From the NCBI GenBank assembly GCA_013139985.1, contig WSZT01000064.1:1-49329 (forward strand): a stretch of 49,329 nucleotides of DNA. The letters are read 5' to 3'. This DNA comes from Candidatus Methanophagales archaeon. GTDB lineage: Archaea > Halobacteriota > Syntropharchaeia > Alkanophagales > Methanospirareceae. A program made the translations under genes and the position numbers. Below are positions 1 through 10,557 of the stretch, one piece after another. The notes beneath the pieces are model-generated. The model searched no databases. It had not been told where the DNA came from and saw only the letters and a program-made list of their open reading frames with translations. How positions within the stretch are numbered: the stretch's first letter is position 1; the number at the start of each line of letters is the position of its first letter.

Positions 1-1188
1 ACGCCAGCAAAATGGATACGAATGCGAATACCGCTCCTCTTTGTATAATATACCTCGCTGATCCAACATTTCTATTATCGGCCTATCGGCATCCTTCACG
101 AACATACCTTCCAGTGGCGGAACTTCACTCGTAAAGCGACCTTCGGCATTCACGGGCTGAGAAAAGCCCAACTTCTTATCTCGGCATACCTCATAATCAT
201 CTTCGCCAAATGCCGGTGCTATATGAACAACGCCCGTACCTTCTTCCAGAGTAACGAAATCAGCGGTGACTACTTTCTGTGAATCACCACCCTCTATCGT
301 TGCGAACTCAAAAAGCCGTTCGTATTCTAAATCTGCCAAATCTGCACCCGTATACCTCTCTATTATTTCATATTCCGATTCTAAAGCATCTAATCGCGAT
401 TCCGCGAGTATCAAATCCTCTTCTTTTGCTCTGGCTTTAACTCTCGCTTTTACATATCGGTTTTCCGGATGAACAGCAAGTGCAATATTACCCAACAATG
501 TCCAGGGCGTAGTTGTCCAGGCCAATAGATACGTGTCCGACTGCTTCAATTTGAACTTCACATATATTGATGGGTCTTCTACATCACGATAGCCCTGTGC
601 TACTTCATGACTACTTAGCGTGGTCTCACATCGCGGACAGTAAGGAACGACCTTATGCCCCTTATAAAGCAAACCCTTTTTCCAGGTCTCCTTTAACGAC
701 CACCAGACGGATTCGATATATTTGTTATCAAAAGTGATGTAAGGAGAATCCATATCAATCCAGAATCCCACCCGTTTCGTGGCATTTACCCATTCTTTCT
801 CATAACGGAAGACGGAATCTTTGCATTTCTTGTTGAACTTCTCAATACCGTAGTTCTCTATCTCCCCTTTGGTATTAATGCTCAGATTTTTCTCCACTTC
901 TATCTCCACCGGAAGACCATGGGTGTCCCAGCCCGCTTTCCGCTCTACGTAATAACCTTGCATGGTTCTGTATCGCAGCACAAGGTCTTTCACTACCCTT
1001 GTGAGTATATGTCCTGGATGTGGAAGTCCATTTGCAGTTGGTGGACCCTCGATAAAAACGAACTTCTTACCGTCTTTACGTTGAGTTACGCTGCGCTCAA
1101 AGGTGTCTTCGCTATCCCATAGCTCTAATATCTCTTCTTCCAACTTCACGAAATCTGGTCTTTGCGTTTCGCTTCTGAAATACGCCAT
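1..1188 (-). CDS. ileS: Isoleucyl-tRNA synthetase, N-terminal part (runs off the window start)
   Basis: Reverse-strand translation from the ATG at 1188: MAYFRSETQRPDFVKLEEEILELWDSEDTFERSV...FVFIEGPPTANGLPHPGHILTRVVKDLVLRY...AGWDTHGLPVEIEVEK; class I HxGH-type motif (HPGH). Absent from the ORF track because no stop lies inside the window. Confidence 0.95.
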   Translation of the reverse strand, partial: MAYFRSETQRPDFVKLEEEILELWDSEDTFERSVTQRKDGKKFVFIEGPPTANGLPHPGHILTRVVKDLVLRYRTMQGYYVERKAGWDTHGLPVEIEVEKNLSINTKGEIENYGIEKFNKKCKDSVFRYEKEWVNATKRVGFWIDMDSPYITFDNKYIESVWWSLKETWKKGLLYKGHKVVPYCPRCETTLSSHEVAQGYRDVEDPSIYVKFKLKQSDTYLLAWTTTPWTLLGNIALAVHPENRYVKARVKARAKEEDLILAESRLDALESEYEIIERYTGADLADLEYERLFEFATIEGGDSQKVVTADFVTLEEGTGVVHIAPAFGEDDYEVCRDKKLGFSQPVNAEGRFTSEVPPLEGMFVKDADRPIIEMLDQRGILYKEERYSHSYPFCWR

Positions 1189-1279
1189 ATTTCCTTCTCC
1201 GTCAAAATAAATAATGTACTGTTACTTGTTTGTATGAAGATATAATTTTTATATCCATCATTTTAAATAGTTTTTGTTT

Positions 1280-1543
1280 TTATTTGCTTTTTATTTCTAT
1301 CGTATTCGTTGTTGTACCCAGCGACTTTGTTAATGAATTGAAGGTAATAAGCGAAGAGATATATTCTATCTTCTTTGATACCCTGTCGAGTTCGTCTTTT
1401 ATTTCCGGACCTTTAAAATAAAGGAACTCTGCCAGGCTGAGAGGGAAGACAAAAATATCAAGATGCCTTCCTGTTAGGGAACTCCCAGTAAATAGTTTAC
1501 CCAAAAAGTTTTGATAATTATCATACAAGGACACGGATTTCAC
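1280..1543 (-). pseudogene. Relic of an archaeal AAA ATPase (DUF4143-type)
   Basis: 87-aa ORF with the segment SSLTGRHLDIFVFPLSLAEFLYFKG, typical of the 'LTGR..e.ypLSf.EFl.fkg' motif of these ATPases, but no P-loop or remaining domains. Confidence 0.55.
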
Positions 1544-1604
1544 AGATTTACACAGACGCTACTCTAAAGTCATGATTATTAAATCAGTGTTAATCAGTGT
1601 CTTA
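1525..1604. repeat. Dispersed intergenic repeat ('ggacacggattt...cagtgtc' hairpin type)
   Basis: caaggacacggatttcacagatttacacagacg...aaatcagtgttaatcagtgtctta. Confidence 0.5.
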
Positions 1605-1674
1605 GAAATTCTTGAAAAATGATACAGTTCTGGTAAATTACCCTTTGTGTGTTCCCTTTATATAAAAAGTGTGG

Positions 1675-1878
1675 ATGAGAGATGATATTAAAAAGAGGAT
1701 ATTAGAAAAAGCTGAGACTGTGGTTGAGCGGATAGAGTTCATCGAAGGGCATCTATCGGATGAAATATTTGGGGATCGGATATTGCGGAAAGTAATTTAG
1801 CGAGCTATTTTGGAAGCGAAGAAGGGTGAAAAATTAAAAGAAGCAAACGGATTAAGAAACCGACTGATATTGCAAAGA
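1675..1878 (+). pseudogene. Relic of a HepT/DUF86-like toxin, internally deleted and with an in-frame TAG
   Basis: Frame from ATG 1675: MRDDIKKRILEKAETVVERIEFIEGHLSDEIFGDRILRKVI*RAILEAKKGEKLKEANGLRNRL. N-terminus and 'LKEANGLRNRL' resemble DUF86/HepT; the middle is missing. Confidence 0.55.
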
Positions 1879-1919
1879 TCACGTAAAAAGAAACATTCAT
1901 GAACTTTCTGTTTTCGCTA

Positions 1920-3860
1920 CTACACGGCCTTTTTTTCCGCCACACCCTCGAGGATATTTTTCTCCATCATTGTGAAACTCTTTATCTTCTCTATGAACTT
2001 CTTCTTCATTTTACCGACCAATGCATGTTCAAGCACATTCTCTATTGTCGCAACCGGTATTATCTTCACCTTATCCTTATACCGCTCCTCGATGAGCACG
2101 TCATTCAGGTTTGACTGGGGTATCAATATTTCTTTAATACCCGCTTGTGCTGCCGCTTCCACCTTCGCCGTTACTCCTCCTACAGGTAGAACATCACCCC
2201 GCACGGACAAAGAACCTGTCATCGCCACACTCTGGTCCACGGGGATCTCCTCCAGGGAAGATATAACCGCGGTAGCAATTGATACACTGGCGGAATCTCC
2301 TTCCACTCCTTCGTACGTACCTATAAATTGGATATGTATATCTTTACGTGATAGGTCCTTCCCGGTGATTTTCTTGAATACTGCAGAGACATTTTGTACC
2401 GCTTCCTGTGCTATCTCCTGCAATCTACCAGTTGCTATTACCCGTCCTTCATCTCTCGATTGCGCGGGCGTAACCTCCGCGATTATCGGGAGCATGACAC
2501 CGGAATCACCCATTACTGCAAGTCCATTCACCCGTCCTACCTCAACCCCTTCTGTTTTGAATAATTGATAATCCTTCTTATGCTCAAGATACTCATCAGC
2601 CAACTGCTGCTCGACCGACTTTGCCATTGCTTTTGCTTTTATCACATGCTCGCCAGTAGTATATTTAGCGCCTTCTGCATGCGCTATATCGCCTGACACT
2701 CGCACCAATCCGCCGAGGTCACGTAAAATGAGAGTAAGGTGACCTTTTCTGCCGGATCTTCTCCGCGCTTCCCTTATTACCTCTTTCACCCCACTCGTAT
2801 CGAAATGAGGTATCTTTTTGTCTTTTTTTACCTCTTGAGCGATGAATCTGATAAGCTTCTTCCTATTCTCTACCGTATCATCCATCGAATCTTTCATGTA
2901 TATCTCATAGCCATAGCCTTTTATTCGAGAACGTAGTGCAGGATGCATACCTGCTACGGCATCCAGATTACCGGCTGCGACCATAACGAAATCACAGGGT
3001 ACCGGGTCTGTCTTTACCATGGCCCCGGCACTTCTCTCCGATTGACCGGTTATGGCATATTCCTTCTCCTGCATAGCAGTGAGCAGATTTTGCTGCGATT
3101 CTACCCGCAGCGTATTCATTTCATCAATGAAAAGAACGCCTTTATTTGCCTTGTGGATAGCGCCCGCTTCCACTCTATCATGTGCTGGTGTCTCTAATCC
3201 ACCTGATTGATATGGATCATGTCGAACATCGCCGAGTAAAGCACCTGAATGCGATCCTGTTGCATCCACGAATGGTGCAGTCTCATGGCCTGCATTGTTA
3301 ACAAGCAATTTCGGCATCATCGCCTCTTCTTTCGGCATCATCCATCTAAAGACTAAAAGAACAACAGCAGCGGCAATTATTGACCAAAAAATATACTCCA
3401 CCTTGATTTCACCGCCCTGGAAAGCATAAATAACGCCCATACCCATGATGAGGAAGAAAGTGAACATAAGGAACGTATTGCGCATTTGAATGCGTTTCCG
3501 CACTTCTTGTTTCTGTGCATCTACTATCTCTTTCCCCTTACCGCGGGGAACAACTCTTATCTTCGGATTATTTTTATCTTCGGCATTAGGATACGCCAAT
3601 GTATCTTGCAATTCCTCCTTTGGCAGTAATTCCGCCATACTACTTCCAAGCATTGACTTGCCTGTACCGGGCGTGCCTATCAGCATCACATGTCTACTCT
3701 GCGTAGCTGCCTTCTTTATCACCTCCACGCCGCGTTCCTGACCGATTACCTGGTCTATCAGTAACTTTGGAACTTCTATGCCCTCTGTTGTCTTTAGATC
3801 TACCCCGGCTAACAGGTCGGTCTCAACTTGCCCATCCTTATCTACTTCTGATTCGGTCAT
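1920..3860 (-). CDS. lonB: Archaeal membrane-anchored ATP-dependent protease LonB
   Basis: Walker A GTPGTGKS, two TM helices inserted in the AAA domain, S16 protease domain with GDSASVSIATA and the Lys dyad region. Confidence 0.97.
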   Translation of the reverse strand: MTESEVDKDGQVETDLLAGVDLKTTEGIEVPKLLIDQVIGQERGVEVIKKAATQSRHVMLIGTPGTGKSMLGSSMAELLPKEELQDTLAYPNAEDKNNPKIRVVPRGKGKEIVDAQKQEVRKRIQMRNTFLMFTFFLIMGMGVIYAFQGGEIKVEYIFWSIIAAAVVLLVFRWMMPKEEAMMPKLLVNNAGHETAPFVDATGSHSGALLGDVRHDPYQSGGLETPAHDRVEAGAIHKANKGVLFIDEMNTLRVESQQNLLTAMQEKEYAITGQSERSAGAMVKTDPVPCDFVMVAAGNLDAVAGMHPALRSRIKGYGYEIYMKDSMDDTVENRKKLIRFIAQEVKKDKKIPHFDTSGVKEVIREARRRSGRKGHLTLILRDLGGLVRVSGDIAHAEGAKYTTGEHVIKAKAMAKSVEQQLADEYLEHKKDYQLFKTEGVEVGRVNGLAVMGDSGVMLPIIAEVTPAQSRDEGRVIATGRLQEIAQEAVQNVSAVFKKITGKDLSRKDIHIQFIGTYEGVEGDSASVSIATAVISSLEEIPVDQSVAMTGSLSVRGDVLPVGGVTAKVEAAAQAGIKEILIPQSNLNDVLIEERYKDKVKIIPVATIENVLEHALVGKMKKKFIEKIKSFTMMEKNILEGVAEKKAV

Positions 3861-3987
3861 CGCTTTCCTTTTTCACCTCCCACTTAGTTTATGTCACTCA
3901 TATGATAAAAAGGTTGTAACCTTTCATTGTACATAATGTACATTATTTCTTTGGTAAAGATTTTAAAACTTTTTGAAAGGAAGGTTT

Positions 3988-5409
3988 TTAGGATCCCATC
4001 TCAAAGACATCATGTATTGCTTGCGCTGCTTTATATGCTTCCTCCTTCTGTACCACAAAAGAGATATTAAATTCCGAACTGCCCTGAGAAATCATTTTCA
4101 CACTTATCCCTTCATTACCAAGAGCGGAGAAGACTTTACCTGCGACTCCTACTGTTCCTGCCATACCCACGCCAACAACACCTACTGTACAAACGTTGCT
4201 ATTGTATGATATGTCCCTAATTACCGTGTCAACTGCGGGTATGCTTTGTATTGCGTCAATAGCTCGTTACACTTGTGCACTATCAATAACAAGTGATAGT
4301 GTCCTTTCAGAGGAGCCATGACTTATCATGATGATGTCTACATTTTTAGCCGCCAGGACAGAAAATATACGAGATGCAATGTCCGATATACTTCCAATAC
4401 CAGTTCCCGCGATATTGACAATTGAGGTGTTTTCAATAAGCGTAATAGCTTTAGCGGCCTTTTTGGTCGTCTCTTGCTCTTCTCCGATAAGCGTGCCTTC
4501 GTCATCGGGGTTGAGCAAATTTTTCACCCTAATCGGGATCTTTTTTTTCATTATGGGCTCTATTGCCCTAGGATGGAGTACAGCAGCACCGAAATACGAT
4601 AATTCCATTGCCTCTATGTATGATATATAGGGTATCTTTCTCGCATTCTTTATCCGTTTGGGGTCTGCACTCATTATACCCTCTGTATCCTTCCAGAGCC
4701 ATATCTCATCGGCATCTATCGCCGCCCCTATTATAGTGGCGGTATAGTCCGAGCCACCCCGACCAAGAGTTGTTATCTTCCCTTCTTTCGTTTCACCGGT
4801 AAATCCACACACAACAGGTATCTTATCTCCTAACAAAGGCATAATTCGCGCTCTTACCTCTTGCTCTATACCTCCCATCAATTGCGCACTACCATATTCT
4901 GCATTTGTTATTATCCCAATGTCACCGCCTGTAAAGTGCACTGCATCTATACCTGCTGATTGTATCGCGCCAGCCAGTATGGGTGCAGCCAATCGTTCGC
5001 CGAAAGAGCCGATGTAGTCAAGAGATCGTAATGTTAATTCACCTAAAAGACAGATACCAGTCAAAGCTTTCTCCATTTCCGCTGTTCTTTCTTTTATTTC
5101 ATCCTTTACTTTTTTTAGTACCGGTGTGTCGTCTATCGCCACAGAAGCCACCATATTATGCTTATTTCGTAATTCACCTACGAACTCCTTCACCTTTTCC
5201 ACTTTACCTTCTTCTGCTATCCTATTCGCATGCTCATAGATTGTGTCAGTGACAGCATAAATCGCAGAGGTCACAACGACAATCTCCATATTTTCTGCTG
5301 CTTCTTTGGATCGCATCACTAAATTTGCCGCTGTCTTTATCTTTTCGCCATTTGCGACTGCAGTACCACCAAATTTCATCACTACTCGCATTCTCTTCTC
5401 ACGTCCCAC
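3988..5409 (-). pseudogene. lysC: Aspartate kinase, interrupted by an in-frame TAA at 4267-4269 that separates the last ACT segment
   Basis: ORF 4267-5409 (VVMKFGGTAVAN...GRGGSDYTATIIGAAIDADEIWLWKDTEGIMSADP) ends ...LVIDSAQV*; the same frame continues RAIDAIQSIPAVDTVIRDISYNSNVCTVGVVGVGMAGTVGVAGKVFSALGNEGISVKMISQGSSEFNISFVV to the stop at 3988. Confidence 0.9.
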
Positions 5410-5514
5410 CTCTCACATCTATTTACCATCAATCCACAAATACAATTCTGAAATATCAATAAATTTATATGAGGAGATTAATGCTTACATAATATCTAAT
5501 ACTATTAAAATTTA

Positions 5515-5527
5515 ATTTATTATATAG
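5515..5527 (+). promoter_or_regulatory. Putative TATA box of the thermosome gene
   Basis: AT-rich 'atttattatatag' about 27-39 nt upstream of ATG 5554, consistent with a short leader. Confidence 0.4.
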
Positions 5528-5553
5528 TGTATGAGACGAGGTAAGAATGTAAA

Positions 5554-7203
5554 ATGGCAGGACAATTAGGTGGAATACCCATATTAGTGTTGAAGGCAGG
5601 GAGTGAACGTACAAAAGGTAGAGATGCGCAGATCGCGAATATAAATGCGGCGAAAGCAGTTGGAGATGCTGTTCGCACCACGTTGGGCCCAAAAGGGATG
5701 GATAAAATGCTTGTGGATTCTCTTGGTGACGTGGTTATAACAAACGACGGTGTGACGATCCTCAAGGAGATGGACATAGATAGTCCAGCAGCGAAGATGA
5801 TGGTGGAAGTAGCGAAAACAGTGGAGGACGTGGCTGGTGACGGCACGACCACTGCTGTGGTTCTTGGTGCAGAACTGCTAAAGAAGGCAGAGGATCTACT
5901 GGAACTGAAGCTACATCCAACGGTAATCACATTAGGCTATCGGCTCGCGGCTGAGAAGGCGAAGAAGGTGCTGGATGAAATCGGAAAGGATATAGATATA
6001 GAAGATGTGGGAGAACTGAAGAAGATAGCAGAGACAGCGATAACAGGAAAAGCCGCTGATGCATCTCGTGATTTCCTCGCTGAGATTGCGATCAATGCAG
6101 ATAAGGCAGTAGCAGAAGAAGTTTCTAAAGGTAAAAGAGTGGTTGACGTAGATAACATAAACGTAGAGAAGAAAGTCGGGGGTAGAATGAGCGAGACCGA
6201 GTTAGTGCAGGGGATGGCAATAGACAAAGAGATTGTGCATCCTGGTATGCCAACGAAGATAGAAGACGCGAAAATAGCATTGATTAACGCATCACTTGAA
6301 GTGAAGAAGACAGAAATGAGTGCAGAGATAAAGATACAGTCTTCGGGCCAGTTGAAAAGTTTCCTCGCGGAAGAGGAGCAGATGTTGCACCAGATGGCGG
6401 AGCAGCTAAAAGAAAGCGGTGCGAATGTCGTGATATGCCAGAAGGGGATAGACGATGTGGTACAGCATTATCTCGCAAAGGCAGGGATTGCTGCGGTGAG
6501 AAGAGCGAAGAAAAGTGATATGGAAAAACTGGAAAAAGCAACTGGCGGTAACGTAGTGAATGCAGTAGAGCTGATAAGTAAGACGGATTTAGGTTATGCG
6601 GGATTGGTAGAGGAGCGTAAAATATCAGGATCTAAGATGCTGTTCATAGAGCAATGCAAGAACCCTCATGCGGTCTCCATTATAGTAAGGGGCGGGACAG
6701 AACAGGTGGTAGATGAAGTCGACAGGTCGTTAAATGATACGCTTCGTGTGGTGGGCTGCATAATAGAGGACGGTAAAGCAATTGCGGGTGGCGGTGCTGT
6801 GGAAACAGAGATAGCGTTGAGAGTAAGAGAATACAGTGCGTCACTAAAAGGACGGGAGCAATTAGCGGTGGAGAAATTCGCAGAGGCATTGGAGATAATA
6901 CCGCGTACATTAGCGGAAAATTCGGGGCTCGATCCGATAGATAAGCTGGTAGAGCTGAAAGCAGCACATGAACGTGGTGAAAAGACCGCGGGCCTGGACG
7001 TTTATACCGGTAAAGTCGTGGATATGTGGCAACGAGGCGTTATAGAGCCGTTAAGATTGAAGAAACAGGTAATGGACTCTGCAGTAGAGGCGGCTATAAT
7101 GATTCTCAAGATAGACGATGTGATCGCATCGAGTAGAGAAGCGCCTCAGGCACCTCCTCCTGGTGCGGGTGGTGGTATGCCGGGCGGTATGATGCCCTAC
7201 TGA
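5554..7203 (+). CDS. Thermosome subunit (group II chaperonin)
   Basis: [27 protein letters not shown] motifs and C-terminal [10 protein letters not shown] tail. Confidence 0.98.
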   Translation: MAGQLGGIPILVLKAGSERTKGRDAQIANINAAKAVGDAVRTTLGPKGMDKMLVDSLGDVVITNDGVTILKEMDIDSPAAKMMVEVAKTVEDVAGDGTTTAVVLGAELLKKAEDLLELKLHPTVITLGYRLAAEKAKKVLDEIGKDIDIEDVGELKKIAETAITGKAADASRDFLAEIAINADKAVAEEVSKGKRVVDVDNINVEKKVGGRMSETELVQGMAIDKEIVHPGMPTKIEDAKIALINASLEVKKTEMSAEIKIQSSGQLKSFLAEEEQMLHQMAEQLKESGANVVICQKGIDDVVQHYLAKAGIAAVRRAKKSDMEKLEKATGGNVVNAVELISKTDLGYAGLVEERKISGSKMLFIEQCKNPHAVSIIVRGGTEQVVDEVDRSLNDTLRVVGCIIEDGKAIAGGGAVETEIALRVREYSASLKGREQLAVEKFAEALEIIPRTLAENSGLDPIDKLVELKAAHERGEKTAGLDVYTGKVVDMWQRGVIEPLRLKKQVMDSAVEAAIMILKIDDVIASSREAPQAPPPGAGGGMPGGMMPY

Positions 7204-7221
7204 TTTTTTTTATTTTTTATT
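7204..7221 (+). terminator. Oligo-T archaeal-type terminator after the thermosome gene
   Basis: T-rich tract 'ttttttttattttttatt' immediately after the stop codon. Confidence 0.5.
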
Positions 7222-7241
7222 GTAGATAAAGTATATTTTTT

Positions 7242-7308
7242 GCCACCGAGTAGAGTACACCGAGAGCACCGAGTATTTTCCCTCTGTGTGCTCGGTGGCC
7301 TCTGTGGC
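7242..7308. repeat. Imperfect inverted repeat of ACCGAG units
   Basis: gccaccgagtagagtacaccgagagcaccgag...ctctgtgtgctcggtggcctctgtggc. Confidence 0.6.
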
Positions 7309-7480
7309 CAGCTATCCTTTTTGATTTTGTTACAGGCTCTGCACCTATTTACGTGCGGGGTTTGTGTTCCACAGAAGAACTCAATCCTCCTGCGATATTT
7401 CACTTCTCTCTATAATTCAGCATCCGGTATTCCGCCTTATAAGGATCATAAACGGTATTATTCTGATAATCATTTTGCAG

Positions 7481-8326
7481 TTATATCATCGGTTCTGGTT
7501 GTCTCGCTTTGGGAAGCACAGGTAACCGCATATTACTCAGCAACAACGTACTTTTGACCTCTTTCGCACGTTCTAAAAGTAATTCCTTGCCTTCGGTAGT
7601 GAGCGCGAATATCGGGATTGCGGTACCGGCCTGTAAAATAGCCTTCTCACCTGCGAGTGCTCTTATCGGCTCCGAGGCACATGCAGTAACCAGGTCAGCG
7701 ATTTCAACGAACGCCTCGGCATCTTTTCGTGATATGCCGGTGAGATGCACACCGAATATCACTGCCTGCTCGCTGATAGCTCTACATTTTTGGGCGTCTT
7801 CCAGTGTGGCTACCGTGACACCCACTCTTTCGTATCCATTGCGAATAGCCATCTGTAACCCCGCGTTCTGGTCTATTCTCGGCGGATCCAGTACCTCCCC
7901 CTCTTTCGCCTTCACCTTCTTTAATATCCCCTCTACCGGTGTGGTCTCGATTACACCACTTAGCCTTGCCCCTATCCCCTGCACCAGTGCGGGATTAGAA
8001 GTGACTACTGTGCCTGCACCTTCACAAACTGTTACAGCGGCATCGAGCAGACCACTGCGAAGTGCAGTCATGAATGTTTCGGAAGTGCCAAAGCCAACAA
8101 AAACTTCTAACCCCAGTTCTCTAGCCGCAGTACACAACCCGAAATCACGTATCCTGAATTCTACGTTCTCTTTTATCACTCGCTCGTTCAGCGCCTTTAT
8201 CCCGCGCATCTTTTCCCATAACGGGCAATAACTGAGCTGTGGCTTGCCAACTTCTACCACCTTACCGTCCTCAATCACCACCCGCGCTTTACCCAGGGTT
8301 TCAAGCACATGTCTATCTCTGCTCAT
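7481..8326 (-). CDS. Methanogenesis marker protein 8 (DUF2099)
   Basis: MSRDRHVLETLGKARVVIEDGKVVEVGKPQLSYCPLWEKMRGI... fits the DUF2099 pattern. Confidence 0.85.
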   Translation of the reverse strand: MSRDRHVLETLGKARVVIEDGKVVEVGKPQLSYCPLWEKMRGIKALNERVIKENVEFRIRDFGLCTAARELGLEVFVGFGTSETFMTALRSGLLDAAVTVCEGAGTVVTSNPALVQGIGARLSGVIETTPVEGILKKVKAKEGEVLDPPRIDQNAGLQMAIRNGYERVGVTVATLEDAQKCRAISEQAVIFGVHLTGISRKDAEAFVEIADLVTACASEPIRALAGEKAILQAGTAIPIFALTTEGKELLLERAKEVKSTLLLSNMRLPVLPKARQPEPMI

Positions 8327-8391
8327 TCTAATTTTATATTTGTATCTAAACTATAACTTCTACCTATAAATTTAATTTAGGACGCAGATTA

Positions 8392-9003
8392 TTAAGCAGA
8401 TGAGACGATCTCAACGAGCTGAATCTCAAATGTCAGGTTTTTGCCGGCTAAACGATGGTTCGCATCTAACGTCACGTCCGAGTCTGTGACATTGGTTATG
8501 GTAAAACGAATTATTTGACCATCCGGTTGACTGGCTTGTAACATCTGACCAAGTTCAAGTTCCGAGTCCTGAGGAAATTGGTCTCGAGCAACCACCTGTA
8601 CCAAATCCGCACGGTATGGGCCATAAGCCTGATCTGCCGGGATGGTGATGGTTTTTGATTCGCTCAGATTCAGCCCCTCTACACCTTTATCAAAGCCCGG
8701 GATCATCTGGCCCTGACCAATAGTAAATTCCAGAGGCTCGCGCCCGACAGAGCTATCAAATACTGTGCCATCATCCAATGTGCCCGTGTAGTGAACCTTA
8801 ATGGTATCACCCACCTTTGCCTGTGCTATTTCATTTTGATCCGCTACAATTTCTTCTTGATGCTCTTCCAGCTCAACTGATTCTGATTCGGGCTGCACGT
8901 CACCGTCTTCAACACAGCCAGAGGCCAGAAGCAGGATAATCAGGATAGTTAATATGCCAATTAGTTTTGTGGATTGCGAACGCATTTTTTTTTCAGTCCT
9001 CAT
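8392..9003 (-). CDS. FKBP-type peptidyl-prolyl isomerase, predicted lipoprotein
   Basis: Lipobox LLASGC followed by an FKBP domain VGDTIKVHYTGTLDDGTVFDSSVGREPLEFTIGQGQMIPGFDKGVEGL. Confidence 0.93.
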   Translation of the reverse strand: MRTEKKMRSQSTKLIGILTILIILLLASGCVEDGDVQPESESVELEEHQEEIVADQNEIAQAKVGDTIKVHYTGTLDDGTVFDSSVGREPLEFTIGQGQMIPGFDKGVEGLNLSESKTITIPADQAYGPYRADLVQVVARDQFPQDSELELGQMLQASQPDGQIIRFTITNVTDSDVTLDANHRLAGKNLTFEIQLVEIVSSA

Positions 9004-9039
9004 TTATTAATTGATTATTGATGTGTCTATATATATAAA

Positions 9040-10152
9040 ATGTTTTCGGAGATAAAAGAGGGAACAACGAAGATAATTGTGCCCAAACAACTCAAAAGGT
9101 CAATGTTTTATAATCCGAAGATGGAGTTGTGCCGGGATATAGACGTAGCGAGTGTATCTGCTTTTGCATCCTCGCTAACGTCACGAGTGCAGCCCCTATA
9201 CATAGATGCACTTGCGGGCTCTGGCGTTAGGGGTCTCCGGATAGCGAACGAAGTGGGTATGTGTGTGCATATTAACGATCGCAGCACGCCCGCATATGAA
9301 CTAATAAACCGCAATATAGCGTTAAATTCGTTAGAAGAGCGAGCGCGTGCATATAACGAGAATGCTAATATCCTTCTATTACAAACCAGGTACGATATGG
9401 TCGATTTAGACCCGTTTGGGTCGCCAGTCCCGTTTTTGGATGCCGCATGCAAGTCTGTGAAGCGGTTGCTTCTGGTTACGGCGACAGATACAGCGCCGTT
9501 ATGCGGCGCTCATACCGGTGGCATGAGGAAATACGGTGCGAAACCGCTTAATACTGACTATCATACCGAGATGGGGACTCGCGTTCTCTTAGGTGCGGTA
9601 ACCCGAGACCTGTGCAAATATGATAAAGCGATACAGCCGCTACTATCTTATTCTACTGCTCATTTCATAAGGATCATCGCACGTGTTGAACGAGGCGCGA
9701 AAAGAGCTGATGCGTGCATGAACCGACTTGGTTTCATTGTGCATTGCTTCGCCTGCGGTAATAGATGCGTGTGCGCCGATATGCTGGACCTGAAACGTGA
9801 ATGTTCTGTATGTGGTGCGAAAGTACGCATTGCGGGGCCGCTATATCTACACGCAATAAAGGAGAATGCGTTCTGCGAACAGGTGCATGACGAATTAGGA
9901 AAAAGGGAGTTGGGTAAGAAGAGCGAAGCAATGAAACTCGTTGATACATGCAGCCATGAGCTGGATATACCATATTATTTCGAGCATCATGCGATATGCA
10001 AGGCGTTAAAAATACCACCGCCGCCTATTGCATCCTTAATTGACGCTTTGCGGTCTGCCGGTTTTCACGCGAGCAGGACCCATTTCTCGGACATCGCTGT
10101 TAAGACAGATGCGCGCATAGATGTGATAAAGGATATTTTGAGGGGGTTGTAG
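9040..10152 (+). CDS. trm1: tRNA (guanine-N2)-dimethyltransferase Trm1
   Basis: EGTTKIIVPK...FYNPKMELCRDI...DALAGSGVRGLR...DLDPFGSPVPFLDAA plus a CxxC zinc motif. Confidence 0.95.
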   Translation: MFSEIKEGTTKIIVPKQLKRSMFYNPKMELCRDIDVASVSAFASSLTSRVQPLYIDALAGSGVRGLRIANEVGMCVHINDRSTPAYELINRNIALNSLEERARAYNENANILLLQTRYDMVDLDPFGSPVPFLDAACKSVKRLLLVTATDTAPLCGAHTGGMRKYGAKPLNTDYHTEMGTRVLLGAVTRDLCKYDKAIQPLLSYSTAHFIRIIARVERGAKRADACMNRLGFIVHCFACGNRCVCADMLDLKRECSVCGAKVRIAGPLYLHAIKENAFCEQVHDELGKRELGKKSEAMKLVDTCSHELDIPYYFEHHAICKALKIPPPPIASLIDALRSAGFHASRTHFSDIAVKTDARIDVIKDILRGL

Positions 10153-10187
10153 GCGTATCGAGGTAAGTAGTAATAACTACCTTCTAT

Positions 10188-10253
10188 CAAGGACACGGAT
10201 TTATACTGATTTGATTTCTTCTGTGTCAATCTGCATTAGGATATCTGTGTCAA
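10188..10253. repeat. Dispersed intergenic repeat, second 'ggacacggattt' copy
   Basis: caaggacacggatttatactgatttgatttcttctgtgtcaatctgcattaggatatctgtgtc. Confidence 0.5.
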
Positions 10254-10423
10254 TAATTTATTTTCTTGATATAATAGCTCTCTCCGTTAAAGCCTACTGA
10301 GCTTTCATCATCGCCCCTGTGATTCACATCACTATATAATTCTACTCTGTCCTCTACCGATTTAAAATCCGTTTCATGGCTAAAAGAATCGGCCTATATG
10401 GCTTCTTTCAAAATGACTGATTT

Positions 10424-10455
10424 GGAGATTTTTTCCAATACAAAGGGTATAGCAT
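10424..10455. repeat. Left direct repeat flanking the TumE-type TA cassette
   Basis: ggagattttttCCAATACAAAGGGTATagcat; 16-bp core identical to 11241-11256. Confidence 0.6.
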
Positions 10456-10557
10456 GACAACAAGAAGGGGAAATAATTCACCTTATGCTGTGGGTTTAAG
10501 AAGGAGGAGATAAAATTTATATGTGAGGTGACAAATGGAATTAATAGGTAAAGATAA

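Noticed and set aside
1972-2568. 198-aa plus-strand ORF
   Set aside because: Fully antisense to lonB; Ser/Thr/Ile-rich mirror translation with no family resemblance.
5520-5930. 136-aa minus-strand ORF over the thermosome start
   Set aside because: Antisense to the clear thermosome N-terminus; Ser/Thr-rich mirror ORF.
7509-8231. 240-aa plus-strand ORF
   Set aside because: Antisense to the methanogenesis marker 8 gene, low-complexity mirror ORF.
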